From contig CANTGP010000003.1 in NCBI GenBank assembly GCA_947653315.1, positions 1 to 25,613 of the forward strand: 25,613 bases of DNA. Direction: 5' to 3'. Position 1 is the stretch's first letter; each line of letters opens with the position of its first letter. Below the pieces are notes generated by a model that was not told where the DNA came from, did no database searches, and saw nothing but the letters and a program-made list of their open reading frames with translations. Below, piece after piece: positions 15,380 to 23,485 of this stretch. The position numbers were made by a program, and so were the translations under genes. This stretch comes from an uncultured Lachnospiraceae bacterium. Lineage in GTDB: Bacteria > Bacillota > Clostridia > Lachnospirales > Lachnospiraceae.

Positions 15380-16531
15380 ATGGCAGGAAATAAGAAAAAT
15401 TCAAATTATATATCCGCGAAAGAGTCGCGGCGGATTTCCAAAAATAACCGTAAGATTACAAAGGAAATGGAGAAAAAGAGGAACCGGAAGAATATACCGG
15501 AGGCGGAATACGTCACAAAGATGCACAATGCGGAAAACTGTGTGGAATTTGACAACGTGCATACGTATTTTTTCACCGATATCGGGACCGTGAAATCGGT
15601 GAACGGTGTGACCTTTGACGTGCCGCAGGGGAAAACGGTGGGCATCGTGGGGGAATCGGGCTGCGGAAAATCCGTAACCAGCCTGTCTTTAATGCAGTTG
15701 GTGCAAAGACCTTCCGGTCAGACCGTGGAAGGGGAAATCCGTTTTAATGCGGGCGACAAAGTGTATAATGTGGTCAATGCCCCTACGGATGTGATGCAGA
15801 AACTACGCGGGAATTATATGTCCATGATTTTCCAGGAGCCGATGACTTCCTTAAATCCGGTGTTCCGCATCGGGGAGCAGGTGGACGAGGTAATCGCCCT
15901 GCACAATTCCGATATGTCAAAGGAGCAGGTGAAGGCGCGTACCATGGAAATGCTGGATATGGTGGGAATTGCCAACAAAGAAGGCGTGTACCGGATGTAT
16001 CCCCACGAACTGTCGGGCGGCATGCGGCAGCGTATCATGATTGCCATGGCGCTTGCCTGCAATCCGAAACTGATTATTGCGGACGAGCCGACGACGGCAT
16101 TGGACGTGACGATACAGGCGCAGGTGCTTGATTTGCTGCGCCACTTGAAGGATAAGATTAACAGCTCCATTATGTTAATCACCCACGACCTCGGCGTCGT
16201 GGCGGAGATGGCGGATTATGTGGTGGTCATGTATGCGGGACGCGTGGTGGAAAAAGGGACGGCGAGGGAAATCTTTAAAGACCCGCGGCATCCTTATACC
16301 ATTGGGCTGATGAATTCCAAACCGGTGGTGGGGAAACATATCGATAAACTTTACAGCATCCCCGGCAGTGTGCCGAATCCGGTGGATATGCCGGATTACT
16401 GTTATTTCAAGGACCGCTGCGAAATGTGCGTGCAGGACTGTGAGGGCGTGTATCCGCCGGAATACCATGTATCGCCCACGCATGTGGTGAGCTGCTATCG
16501 TTGTAAGGAGGGAGGCACACAGAATGGCTAA
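15380..16531 (+). CDS. oppD: oligopeptide-type ABC transporter ATPase, OppD/DppD
   Basis: This 383-residue ATPase drives the importer. Walker A is GESGCGKS, the Q-loop lies in [11 protein letters not shown], the signature is LSGGMRQR, Walker B is [12 protein letters not shown], and the switch His is in [11 protein letters not shown]. The C-terminal extension has the cysteine set [14 protein letters not shown] found in Opp/Dpp ATPases. An unusual N-terminal leader of about 50 residues is rich in Lys, Asn and Arg. The ATG at 15380 is chosen because GAGGG lies five bases upstream; ATG 15377 and GTG 15368 are alternatives that add only one or four residues. The last eight bases overlap the next gene. 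Confidence 0.92.
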   Translation: MAGNKKNSNYISAKESRRISKNNRKITKEMEKKRNRKNIPEAEYVTKMHNAENCVEFDNVHTYFFTDIGTVKSVNGVTFDVPQGKTVGIVGESGCGKSVTSLSLMQLVQRPSGQTVEGEIRFNAGDKVYNVVNAPTDVMQKLRGNYMSMIFQEPMTSLNPVFRIGEQVDEVIALHNSDMSKEQVKARTMEMLDMVGIANKEGVYRMYPHELSGGMRQRIMIAMALACNPKLIIADEPTTALDVTIQAQVLDLLRHLKDKINSSIMLITHDLGVVAEMADYVVVMYAGRVVEKGTAREIFKDPRHPYTIGLMNSKPVVGKHIDKLYSIPGSVPNPVDMPDYCYFKDRCEMCVQDCEGVYPPEYHVSPTHVVSCYRCKEGGTQNG

Positions 16532-17549
16532 CGCAACAAATACGAATGCCGCAGGGGCGGACAGGCTCGTCCATCAGGAGGAAAATATTCTGGAAGTGTC
16601 CCATTTAAAAAAATACTTTCCGGTGAAAGGCGGATTTTTCGGCGGTGTCACGGGGGAAGTAAAGGCGGTGGACGACGTATCCTTTTCCATCAAAAAGGGA
16701 ACGACCATGGGACTGGTGGGGGAATCCGGCTGCGGGAAATCCACCACGGGGCGTACCATCCTGCGTTTGATTGAAAAGACTTCGGGAACCATCCTTTTCA
16801 ACGGGGAGGATGTCAGCGCTGCGGATAAGAAAAGGCTGCGGGAACTGCGCACGAAGATGCAGATTATTTTCCAGGATCCCTATTCTTCCTTATCGCCGAG
16901 ACTTCCGGTGGGGGAAATCATAGGGGAAGCGGTGAAGCAGCATCATTTGGTGCCGAAGGAACAGTATGACGGTTATATTTCCCAGGTCATGAAAAACTGC
17001 GGGCTGCAGGAATACCATAAGGACAGGTATCCCCATGAATTTTCGGGAGGGCAGAGACAGCGTATCTGTATCGCCAGGGCGCTTGCCCTGAAGCCGGAAT
17101 TCATTGTCTGCGACGAACCGGTGTCGGCTTTGGACGTATCGATTCAGGCGCAGATTATTAACCTGTTAAAAGAACTGCAAGAGAAGATGAACTTGACTTA
17201 CCTGTTTATTTCCCATGACCTTTCCGTGGTGGAGCATATTTCCGACACCATCGGGGTCATGTATTTGGGAGGATTGGTGGAAACGGGGGATACGGCAGAT
17301 ATTTTCGAGAATCCGCTGCATCCTTATACCAAGGCGCTGTTCAGCGCGATACCCATGCCGGATCCGGACATGAAACTGAACCGGACGATTTTGGAGGGCG
17401 ATATTCCTTCCCCGGCGAATCCGCCCAAGGGCTGCAAATTCCATACCCGGTGCAGGGAATGCATGGATATTTGTAAAGAGCAGGCGCCCGCGGCACGGGA
17501 TATGGGGAACGGGCATGTGGTAAAGTGCCATTTATATGACGGAAAATAA
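16524..17549 (+). CDS. oppF: oligopeptide-type ABC transporter ATPase, OppF/DppF
   Basis: This 341-residue second ATPase forms the nucleotide-binding pair with the preceding product. It has Walker [11 protein letters not shown]-loop IIFQDPYSSLSPR, signature FSGGQRQR, Walker B FIVCDEPVSALD and switch His in FISHDLSVVEH. The C-terminal oligopeptide-transporter extension contains CKFHTRCRECMDIC, the same cysteine pattern as in its partner. The sequence PYSSLSPRLPVGEI is typical of OppF/DppF rather than OppD. GGAGGGA precedes the ATG, which overlaps the end of the upstream gene, so the two are probably translationally coupled. Confidence 0.93.
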   Translation: MANATNTNAAGADRLVHQEENILEVSHLKKYFPVKGGFFGGVTGEVKAVDDVSFSIKKGTTMGLVGESGCGKSTTGRTILRLIEKTSGTILFNGEDVSAADKKRLRELRTKMQIIFQDPYSSLSPRLPVGEIIGEAVKQHHLVPKEQYDGYISQVMKNCGLQEYHKDRYPHEFSGGQRQRICIARALALKPEFIVCDEPVSALDVSIQAQIINLLKELQEKMNLTYLFISHDLSVVEHISDTIGVMYLGGLVETGDTADIFENPLHPYTKALFSAIPMPDPDMKLNRTILEGDIPSPANPPKGCKFHTRCRECMDICKEQAPAARDMGNGHVVKCHLYDGK

Positions 17550-17593
17550 GGAACGCGGTACGGTAGGGTAAATAAGGGATAAAGGTGGACGTA

Positions 17594-18961
17594 ATGGACG
17601 AGAAAACATTGATGGGACTGTTAGGGAAGCTGGAAAAAGGGGAATTGGTAACGCTTATCGGCTTTATGATGAAGCTGGGCGGTCCGGTAAAACAGGTGGT
17701 GGAAGATTACTGCAGGAAGAACGTAAAAGTGCAGGATAGCCCGCAGGATGTGGAGAAGGAATTCCGGCAGCGTTGGAAGAACGTACAACCGACCGTGCAG
17801 ATGTTTAATACCTGCGGCGGCGGTTCCAAGAGCGATGAGGACGATGTCCGCGATGAATTAAAGGCGATGGAAGGCTTATTGGGAAAACAGGAGATTCCGT
17901 GGACGGCCAGGAAAGAAGTGCTGGATGAGATGCTGGAGGAAGTGGCTTCGGATAACAGTGGGCTGACGGATGTGCTGGTGGACATTGCGGTGAAGATGTG
18001 CCAAACTAAAGAGGAAAAAATATACCTGGCGGATTTTTTGGCGGATTACGGAAATTCTTTTTATAAAAATTTTGCCGCGGCAATCTATGCGGAAAACGGG
18101 AAAGAAGGAAAGTCAGGATCGGGGAAAACAAAGGAGACAGCCGACTTTGGAATCAGGGAAAAAGCGCCGGAAGCGGCAAACAGCGGGAAACCGGTATCGG
18201 CTTCGGATTATGTGGCTTTGGCAAACCAATATAAAAAGCAGGGAGATGCGGAGCGCGCATTCCGAACGGTTATGGAAGGTTTGGCAAATGTGGAAGGGCG
18301 GCTGTTTGAAATCTATGATTATTTGTTCCGCTATTATGTGACGAGGAAAGACGAAGCGGCGCTGGCGGATTTGTACCGGACGGCACGGACCAAAAAGCAG
18401 GACAGGGATTTTCTAACGGAATTGTTATACGGTTATTATAAGGAACAGGGAAATTACACGAACCAAAAGAAGATGCTGTCCGATCTTTTTTCCTGTGCGG
18501 ATGTGAGGAAGCTGGCGAAGTGGTACCACACGGGGCAAAAGGAGTTATCGGTGGCGGATTTTGCGGCAGAGGAAGGGAAGATTCTGGCAACCATAAAGGA
18601 ACGGAGCCTTTCCGCCTATTTTGATATCTGTATGGAGAAAGGGAACACGGCGGAAGTCCTGGATTACTTAAAGAATAACCGTCAGTTCCAAAAGGACTGG
18701 GCGGATGCCGGCCACCGTTTCAGTAAGCAGTTGGCGTCAGAATATCCGAAGGAAGTGCTTGCCGCTTACTGGCGGGAAGTGGATACTTACGTGGAGATTG
18801 GCGATGAGGAAAACTGCAGGCATGCGGTGGAAGTGCTGCGTGAAATCCATGAAATCATGGAGCGGAACAGTTGGACGGACGAATGGAACGAGAGGTATAA
18901 TGACTTCATCCGGGACAGCATATCCAATCCGCTGTTAATCGGGGAATTGGCAAAGTTCTAA
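17594..18961 (+). CDS. helical repeat protein of unknown function
   Basis: This 455-residue soluble protein has no signal peptide or membrane span and I cannot assign a function. The first 150 residues are helical and charged. A Lys/Glu/Ala/Ser-rich linker follows, and then from about residue 205 come helix-turn-helix pairs of the TPR-like kind (YVALANQYKKQGDAERAFRT, and further pairs around YYVTRKDEAALADLYR). Such C-terminal arrays also occur in SWIM-type zinc-finger proteins, but the N-terminal CxC motif is absent. The ATG at 17594 is preceded by AAAGGTGG; a GTG at 17585 is an alternative. It begins 44 bases after oppF with no visible terminator between them, so it may be cotranscribed with the importer. 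Confidence 0.7.
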   Translation: MDEKTLMGLLGKLEKGELVTLIGFMMKLGGPVKQVVEDYCRKNVKVQDSPQDVEKEFRQRWKNVQPTVQMFNTCGGGSKSDEDDVRDELKAMEGLLGKQEIPWTARKEVLDEMLEEVASDNSGLTDVLVDIAVKMCQTKEEKIYLADFLADYGNSFYKNFAAAIYAENGKEGKSGSGKTKETADFGIREKAPEAANSGKPVSASDYVALANQYKKQGDAERAFRTVMEGLANVEGRLFEIYDYLFRYYVTRKDEAALADLYRTARTKKQDRDFLTELLYGYYKEQGNYTNQKKMLSDLFSCADVRKLAKWYHTGQKELSVADFAAEEGKILATIKERSLSAYFDICMEKGNTAEVLDYLKNNRQFQKDWADAGHRFSKQLASEYPKEVLAAYWREVDTYVEIGDEENCRHAVEVLREIHEIMERNSWTDEWNERYNDFIRDSISNPLLIGELAKF

Positions 18962-19014
18962 GCAAACGTTTTCATCGGTGTTTTCTTAAGCGTATGGGGA
19001 GTAGAAAGGATGAT

Positions 19015-19602
19015 ATGAAAAAAATGATATCCGTATGCGGATATGCGGTCAGTGCGCTGCTGTTCCTGTCATATGTAGTGATATTGGGTACGTCCCTGTT
19101 TCCTGATGTTTGTGCGGAATACAGGCTGTATTATATCGATAAGGATTTGCAGGACTGGCCCGGGTACGGCGGCCTGCAATACCGTTTGGGAACGCCGGTG
19201 GTATTCCGCTCTACGGCGGAAGACAGGACAAAAAGACGGGGAAATTCCTGGAATTCTTTTGAGGAAGACGGCTGCTGGACATACGGCGACCATTCCGCCC
19301 TGTATTTTTCCGGTATTTCCCCGGAGGACGGAAACTCAGGGACGGAAACTCCGGAGCGGTATGTGGAAATTGAAGTGCAGGAAGTGCGGGAAGGAGCGGT
19401 ATCGGAAGTGTGCGCAAACGGGGAGCCAATCGGGCAGATTGCTTCGGCAGGGACGTTCCGGTTTGAACTGCCCCAAGGTATGCCGGAAGGGGATATCCTG
19501 CTTCTTGAATTTTTCACGGAAGGTTTCGGAGCCGTTGGGGAGGATGCGAGAAATCAGGGGATTAAGGTCAGGGAGATTGTAATCGATGATGCGGTGGAAT
19601 AA
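19015..19602 (+). CDS. membrane-anchored extracytoplasmic protein of unknown function
   Basis: This 195-residue protein has an N-terminal hydrophobic segment (about 5-28) without a clear signal peptidase or lipobox site, so it is probably a membrane anchor with about 165 residues outside. The outer part is rich in Gly, Glu and aromatic residues and looks beta-structured (RYVEIEVQEVREG, GTFRFELPQGMPEGDILLLEFF). AAAGG five bases before 19015 decides the start; an upstream ATG at 18994 would add seven polar residues before the anchor. Its end overlaps the next gene, a glycosyltransferase, by 17 bases, which suggests that the two proteins act together at the cell surface. Confidence 0.65.
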   Translation: MKKMISVCGYAVSALLFLSYVVILGTSLFPDVCAEYRLYYIDKDLQDWPGYGGLQYRLGTPVVFRSTAEDRTKRRGNSWNSFEEDGCWTYGDHSALYFSGISPEDGNSGTETPERYVEIEVQEVREGAVSEVCANGEPIGQIASAGTFRFELPQGMPEGDILLLEFFTEGFGAVGEDARNQGIKVREIVIDDAVE

Positions 19603-20776
19603 CGGAGACCGGAATGCGGACGGTTGGAAGAAAATACGGGAGAAACTGGAAGATACCAAGTGGCTGGTTTTTATTGTTTTTGCCATGGTTGCGGTATCAA
19701 GGCTGTTAATTTATCTGAATTTCCTTATATGGAGCGGCAGAAATTCTTTTGACGGAGGCTTTTTTGACGCGCTGTCCATTTATGATACGGCATGGTACAA
19801 ATCCATTATCGGGGACGGATACTGGGCGGAGCCGAGGTGGGGGGATCAGGGGGATTCCGCCAACTGGGCTTTTTTCCCGTTTTATCCGCTGTTGATACGG
19901 GGAATTCACGCAATACTGCCTTTTGATTATGATTTGCTGGCGTTTTTTGTTAATTCCGTGTTTTTTGCGTTCGCATTGGTTTTGGCGGTAAAATATATCC
20001 TGTTTACGAGGGAGGATTGGCTCCATGCGCTGGTATTTGTGTTCCTGATGGCATTTGGCGTATATAATTTTTATTTTTCCCTGCTGTATACCGAAGCGCC
20101 GTTTCTTTTTTTCGTGATTGCCTTTTTTTACTGTATGGAGCGGAAGCGGTATCTTTGGATGGGAGTGGCGGGGGCGTTTGCTTCCGGTACAAGGAATCTT
20201 GGGATTATGCTGGTATTTCCTTTGGCGGCGCATTATTTGGCGGAATACTTCGGCAGTAACAGGTTCCGCCTGAAAACTTTTTTCGGCAACTTTTTCGGGA
20301 ATGTCAGACTGGTGTTGGGGACGGTTTTGATTCCGTTTGGATTTTTTTCTTATATGCTCCATTTGTATTTCCGGGTGGGGGATTCCCTGGCGTTTGTGCA
20401 TATCGAACGGTCATGGGGGAAAGGCGACCTGACCAATCCTTTCCGGGTCCTTTGGAATTCTTTGGTGAATGTGGACAGTTTTGTTTTTTACCTGTCGCTT
20501 TGGGGGGTATGGGGAATTTATTGCGCATGGCTTCTGCTGTGCCGCAAACGCTGGGCGGAATTTGTCATGGCGTTCCTTGTGGTCATGATTCCCTTGTCTG
20601 CCAGCGTCATCGGCGTACCGAGGTATCTGATGGGATGTTTCGTCCCGCTTTTGGGATTTACGGACGGGATGGGGAAATGGCAGAAAAGCCAGATTTTTGC
20701 GCTATGCATATTCAGCCTTGTGCTGGGTGAAATCTGTTTGTGGGGCTGGTTCGACGTTGAGGCTTTTGTGATGTAG
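19586..20776 (+). CDS. PIG-V-like membrane mannosyltransferase homologue
   Basis: This 396-residue multispanning membrane protein carries the PIG-V/GPI-mannosyltransferase-like motifs: YDTAWYKSIIGDGY at 66-79 in the first outer loop, with the acidic residue expected of GT-C glycosyltransferases, then WAFFPFYPLLIRG at 94-106, and LLYTEAPFLFF and GTRNLGI further on. GT-C enzymes transfer sugars from lipid-linked donors on the outer face of the membrane; the acceptor here is unknown and may be a wall polymer or a protein. The ATG at 19586 has GGGAG ten bases upstream, inside the previous gene; the next codon is also ATG. Length and the number of spans (about nine or ten) suit bacterial members of the family. 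Confidence 0.82.
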   Translation: MMRWNNGDRNADGWKKIREKLEDTKWLVFIVFAMVAVSRLLIYLNFLIWSGRNSFDGGFFDALSIYDTAWYKSIIGDGYWAEPRWGDQGDSANWAFFPFYPLLIRGIHAILPFDYDLLAFFVNSVFFAFALVLAVKYILFTREDWLHALVFVFLMAFGVYNFYFSLLYTEAPFLFFVIAFFYCMERKRYLWMGVAGAFASGTRNLGIMLVFPLAAHYLAEYFGSNRFRLKTFFGNFFGNVRLVLGTVLIPFGFFSYMLHLYFRVGDSLAFVHIERSWGKGDLTNPFRVLWNSLVNVDSFVFYLSLWGVWGIYCAWLLLCRKRWAEFVMAFLVVMIPLSASVIGVPRYLMGCFVPLLGFTDGMGKWQKSQIFALCIFSLVLGEICLWGWFDVEAFVM

Positions 20777-20836
20777 GATGTTTGTACGCAGGGGCGGTGC
20801 GTGTAGCTGCGGCCCAAGGAGGAAAGGTACGGGTTT

Positions 20837-21514
20837 ATGGGAATTTGGAAAAGGAAAAGATTTGCGGTTTGCTTCATGTTGTTTTTGGCTGTAGTTACCG
20901 GCTGCGGAAAACAGAACGGGGAAGCGGTGGAAGCCTGCAAAACGGAATATGCGAAACTGGTGGACGAGCATAACGTGGTGGTCGCGCTGTATGCGGAAAG
21001 CCCGGATGAGGCATACGGGGAACAGTTGGATGCCTTAAGCCGGCGGATAAAGGAAATCGGCGGGATGGATGCGGGAAAGATGGAAGCGGGGGAACTGGAT
21101 GCCCTCACGGCGGAACTGAAAACGATGATGGAAGAATATGAGGAAATATACCGCCTCCTTTCGGAGGTTCCCGTGGAGGAAGACGAAACGGAGTATTGTC
21201 AGGTATCGGTCACGTTAAAGAATATGACGACGCTGCCTTTTCATGAGGTATATTTTTATAATACCGCGAAGGAAGATACCCGTGCTAATTTAGTGACGGA
21301 TGATCCCGCTGACTATGACGGTTTGGAAGTATATAATTTAGTGAATCTGGTGATGGAAAAGGAGGAAACCGTTTGGCATTTGGAAACCATGGATGAAGAC
21401 GGTCTGGTCATTGAATCGGAGGACGTGGATCTTTCGCCGTATCAGGGCGGGGATGTGGTAATTGAAATGTATTTCAGTTTTGATACGAATGAAGGATGGC
21501 TGGAAATAAAGTGA
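20837..21514 (+). CDS. lipoprotein of unknown function
   Basis: This 225-residue protein starts with a basic n-region and hydrophobic core ending in VVTGC, so C23 is the lipidated residue after signal cleavage. Residues 30-115 are strongly helical and acidic (a likely coiled-coil pair), and from about 120 the sequence changes to a beta-like domain (CQVSVTLKNMTTLPFHEVYFYN, then DVVIEMYFSF). No enzyme motif is visible. AAGGAGG stands about a dozen bases before the ATG. It follows the PIG-V-like gene by 60 bases and ends at a strong terminator, so these three genes may form one surface-protein operon. Confidence 0.75.
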   Translation: MGIWKRKRFAVCFMLFLAVVTGCGKQNGEAVEACKTEYAKLVDEHNVVVALYAESPDEAYGEQLDALSRRIKEIGGMDAGKMEAGELDALTAELKTMMEEYEEIYRLLSEVPVEEDETEYCQVSVTLKNMTTLPFHEVYFYNTAKEDTRANLVTDDPADYDGLEVYNLVNLVMEKEETVWHLETMDEDGLVIESEDVDLSPYQGGDVVIEMYFSFDTNEGWLEIK

Positions 21515-21527
21515 GGGAAACGGAATC

Positions 21528-21558
21528 AGGATGCGGCGTTATGCCACATCCTTTTTTT
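21528..21558 (+). terminator. intrinsic terminator after the lipoprotein gene
   Basis: AGGATG (21528-21533) plus GGC (21535-21537) pairs with GCC (21543-21545) plus CATCCT (21547-21552) around GTTAT, followed by a run of seven T. It is a textbook plus-strand terminator. It also overlaps the end of the convergent permease gene, whose stop codon lies in the loop. Confidence 0.88.
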
Positions 21559-22228
21559 CCACGGGATATACGGAAAGGGCGACTGCCGCGAAGGCAAGGA
21601 CGAGCAGCACGCCGTAAAAAGGGAGATTGTACATAAGGGAATAGGAGCCGATATTTCCCTGTGTGCCAAAGACGATGATGAGTCCGGCGATAATGGCAGC
21701 CTTTGAGGATTTTAAGCGCAGCCCGACAGGGAGCGCCAGGAAGCCGATGCTGACCATGGCGGCGGAACCGGCGAGGACATCCGCGTAAAAGAGGGGGTCC
21801 GTAAGGCGTATATCCGCGGCGGAAATATGAGTGTAATTTTTCGTCAGCACAAGCGTGACATAAAAAAGGAGTTTGGACAGCGTCAGGGCAGCAAAATTGA
21901 AAATCCAAACGGAGAATATCTGCGCAAGCAGCAGTTTCCTGCGGCTGATGGGATAGGAAAAAAGTAAGCGCATGGTTTTGTTTTGGTAGGGGCTGACCGA
22001 AAAGGCGGCAATCATGACGCTGGTAAAAAGGATATATGTGAGGTTGGTGAACATGTCGACGCCGGAACACAGCATACTTTTGCCGTAAGCCTGTATGGTC
22101 TCCGGGTTTTCCAGTTCTCTCACCGTAAACAGGAACAGGAGCAGGAGCAGGACGGATGTGACGGCGGCGTTGCGGATATATTTTATGGCATTGTTTTTCT
22201 TCCATTCGAGTCGGATTAGTTTCAGCAT
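21539..22228 (-). CDS. ABC-2 type transporter permease (bacitracin/lantibiotic-export type)
   Basis: This 229-residue membrane protein has six hydrophobic spans, with a charged start (MLKLIRLEWKKNN) and the sequence SPYQNKTMRLLFSYPISRRKLLLAQI between spans 2 and 3. That amphipathic 'FSYPISR' segment is the ATPase-contact region common to ABC-2 permeases such as BcrB-like and LanE/G-like subunits. GAGGT precedes the ATG. It lies downstream of an ATPase gene with an unusual repeat-containing spacer and should be its membrane partner. Together with the upstream two-component genes it may expel or sense a cell-envelope antibiotic, but the substrate is not indicated. Confidence 0.85.
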   Translation of the reverse strand: MLKLIRLEWKKNNAIKYIRNAAVTSVLLLLLFLFTVRELENPETIQAYGKSMLCSGVDMFTNLTYILFTSVMIAAFSVSPYQNKTMRLLFSYPISRRKLLLAQIFSVWIFNFAALTLSKLLFYVTLVLTKNYTHISAADIRLTDPLFYADVLAGSAAMVSIGFLALPVGLRLKSSKAAIIAGLIIVFGTQGNIGSYSLMYNLPFYGVLLVLAFAAVALSVYPVEKKDVA

Positions 22229-22252
22229 ATTTTTTACCTCTTTTCTGTTTTG

Positions 22253-22308
22253 CTTATTTGTTTTGACTTATTTGTTTTGACTTATTTGCTTTCGCTTATT
22301 TGTTTTTG
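22253..22308 (-). repeat. four tandem copies of a 14-base unit in the ATPase-permease spacer
   Basis: CTTATTTGTTTTGA (plus-strand reading) occurs twice exactly (22253-22266, 22267-22280), then as CTTATTTGCTTTCG and CTTATTTGTTTTTG, ending at 22308. The whole 141-base gap (22229-22369) is very T-rich on the plus strand, so the minus-strand mRNA is A-rich and poor in structure. No promoter, terminator or reading frame with a ribosome binding site is evident beyond the GAGGT of the next gene. Confidence 0.85.
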
Positions 22309-22369
22309 ATGTTTTATTTTTCTTTTTTGCGTTATCTTTCCCTTTTTGTTTTTTGTCTTTTTTTCCGCC

Positions 22370-23293
22370 TTATTGGCTATTTACCGCATTGCCGGTAAGT
22401 TTTAAAAAGTAGTCTTCCAAACTTTCCGCTTTCCGTGTGACGGAGCGGATTTCCACATGGTTTGCCGTGAGTGTTTCGGAAAGGGCGGGAATCGTAATCT
22501 GCGTATCATAAATGCGGATGTTCTGTTCATCCATGATTTTAAACCGCTGCAGTCCAAGCAGGTCTGTCAGCACATAGGATGCCTTTTTGACGTCGTTTAC
22601 GCCGAGGGCAAGATATTCCGTATCCATTTCCGCAATTTCCTTCATGGTAATTTCGTTCCGCATCGTACCGTGGTGGATGATGCCGATGGAATCCGCGATG
22701 CTTTCCACTTCGGAAAGGATGTGGCTGGAAATCAGGATGGTGATTCCGTATTCGGTGCACAGCATACGGAACAAATCCCGGAGATGTTTCATTCCGGCGG
22801 GATCCAGTCCGTTTGTGGGTTCATCCAATACCAAAAACTCCGGTTTGCAGAGGATGGCGCGGGCGATGCCCAAACGCTGCTTCATGCCGAGGGAATAACT
22901 TTTCACCGGTTTATCGGCATCTGCGGTAAGCGAGAGCATATCCAATGCCTGCCCGACGCATCCCGGCTGGTAATATCCCATGTATTCGCAGTGCAGTTCC
23001 AGGTTTTGTTTTCCGCTCATATGCTCGTAGAAAACCGGAAATTCGATGATATTTCCCATCCGTTCCAGTACATGGTACGAAGTGGGGGTCAGTTCTTCCC
23101 CGAACAGGGTGACGGAGCCTCCGGTGGGCTTCCAAAGGTTGGTAATCATTTTCATGACCGTGGTCTTTCCGGCGCCGTTGGGACCGAGAAATCCGTAAAT
23201 GGTACCTTTTTCCACATGGATGTTGACGTCTTTCACCAGGTCTTTGCCGCTGATGGTTTTGGTCAGGTGGTCTGTCTGTAAAATGTATGGCAT
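22370..23293 (-). CDS. ABC transporter ATPase (bacitracin/lantibiotic type)
   Basis: This 307-residue ATPase has Walker A GPNGAGKT at 37-44, Q-loop IIEFPVFYEHMSG near 82-94, the signature variant YSLGMKQRLGIARA at 133-146, Walker B FLVLDEPTNGLD at 153-164 and switch His in ILISSHILSEVE. The SLGMKQR signature and a C-terminal extension of about 90 residues are typical of the BcrA/LanF group. The frame runs upstream to 23356, but the ATG at 23293 with AAAAGGAGG seven bases before it begins the normal fold (MPYILQTDHLTK) and is preferred. It is downstream of the two-component genes and should pair with the permease that follows. Confidence 0.92.
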   Translation of the reverse strand: MPYILQTDHLTKTISGKDLVKDVNIHVEKGTIYGFLGPNGAGKTTVMKMITNLWKPTGGSVTLFGEELTPTSYHVLERMGNIIEFPVFYEHMSGKQNLELHCEYMGYYQPGCVGQALDMLSLTADADKPVKSYSLGMKQRLGIARAILCKPEFLVLDEPTNGLDPAGMKHLRDLFRMLCTEYGITILISSHILSEVESIADSIGIIHHGTMRNEITMKEIAEMDTEYLALGVNDVKKASYVLTDLLGLQRFKIMDEQNIRIYDTQITIPALSETLTANHVEIRSVTRKAESLEDYFLKLTGNAVNSQ

Positions 23294-23333
23294 GTTTCTG
23301 CCTCCTTTTCCTGTATTTTTTGCCGTTAAAACC

Positions 23334-23339
23334 ATTGTA
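23334..23339 (-). promoter_or_regulatory. possible -10 box of the ABC ATPase operon
   Basis: On the minus strand TACAAT lies about 40 bases before the ATPase start. No good -35 hexamer is found at 16-18 bases; TAGTTT at that distance is poor. A promoter needing activation, for example by the neighbouring response regulator, would fit, but that is inference. Confidence 0.3.
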
Positions 23340-23387
23340 GCAGAGGCGGTTTTCAAAACTATTGAGCAATTCTTACGAAATTCTTTC

Positions 23388-23437
23388 CCGGAGCGTGTTG
23401 GAAAGATTACGGGAATGAATTTTCAAACACGCTCCGG
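23388..23437 (-). repeat. long inverted repeat between the kinase and ATPase genes
   Basis: CCGGAGCGTGTT (23388-23399) and AACACGCTCCGG (23426-23437) are perfect reverse complements. After one mismatch the stem continues with GAAA/TTTC. The loop is about 15 bases. No T-run follows on either strand. It lies 48 bases after the histidine kinase stop, so it may act as a terminator or 3' stabiliser, or be a copy of a dispersed palindromic repeat. Confidence 0.75.
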
Positions 23438-23485
23438 CATAGGAAATTTGTTTGGGAAGGATTCTTTTTCATACGGAAATGTTTT

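Noticed and set aside
22253..22308. Tandem repeat considered as a CRISPR array
   Set aside because: The units are 14 bases long, directly adjacent and without unique spacers, and no cas gene is nearby.
22457..23281. 274-codon plus-strand frame opposite the ABC ATPase
   Set aside because: It mirrors a gene with complete Walker and signature motifs and has no motifs of its own.
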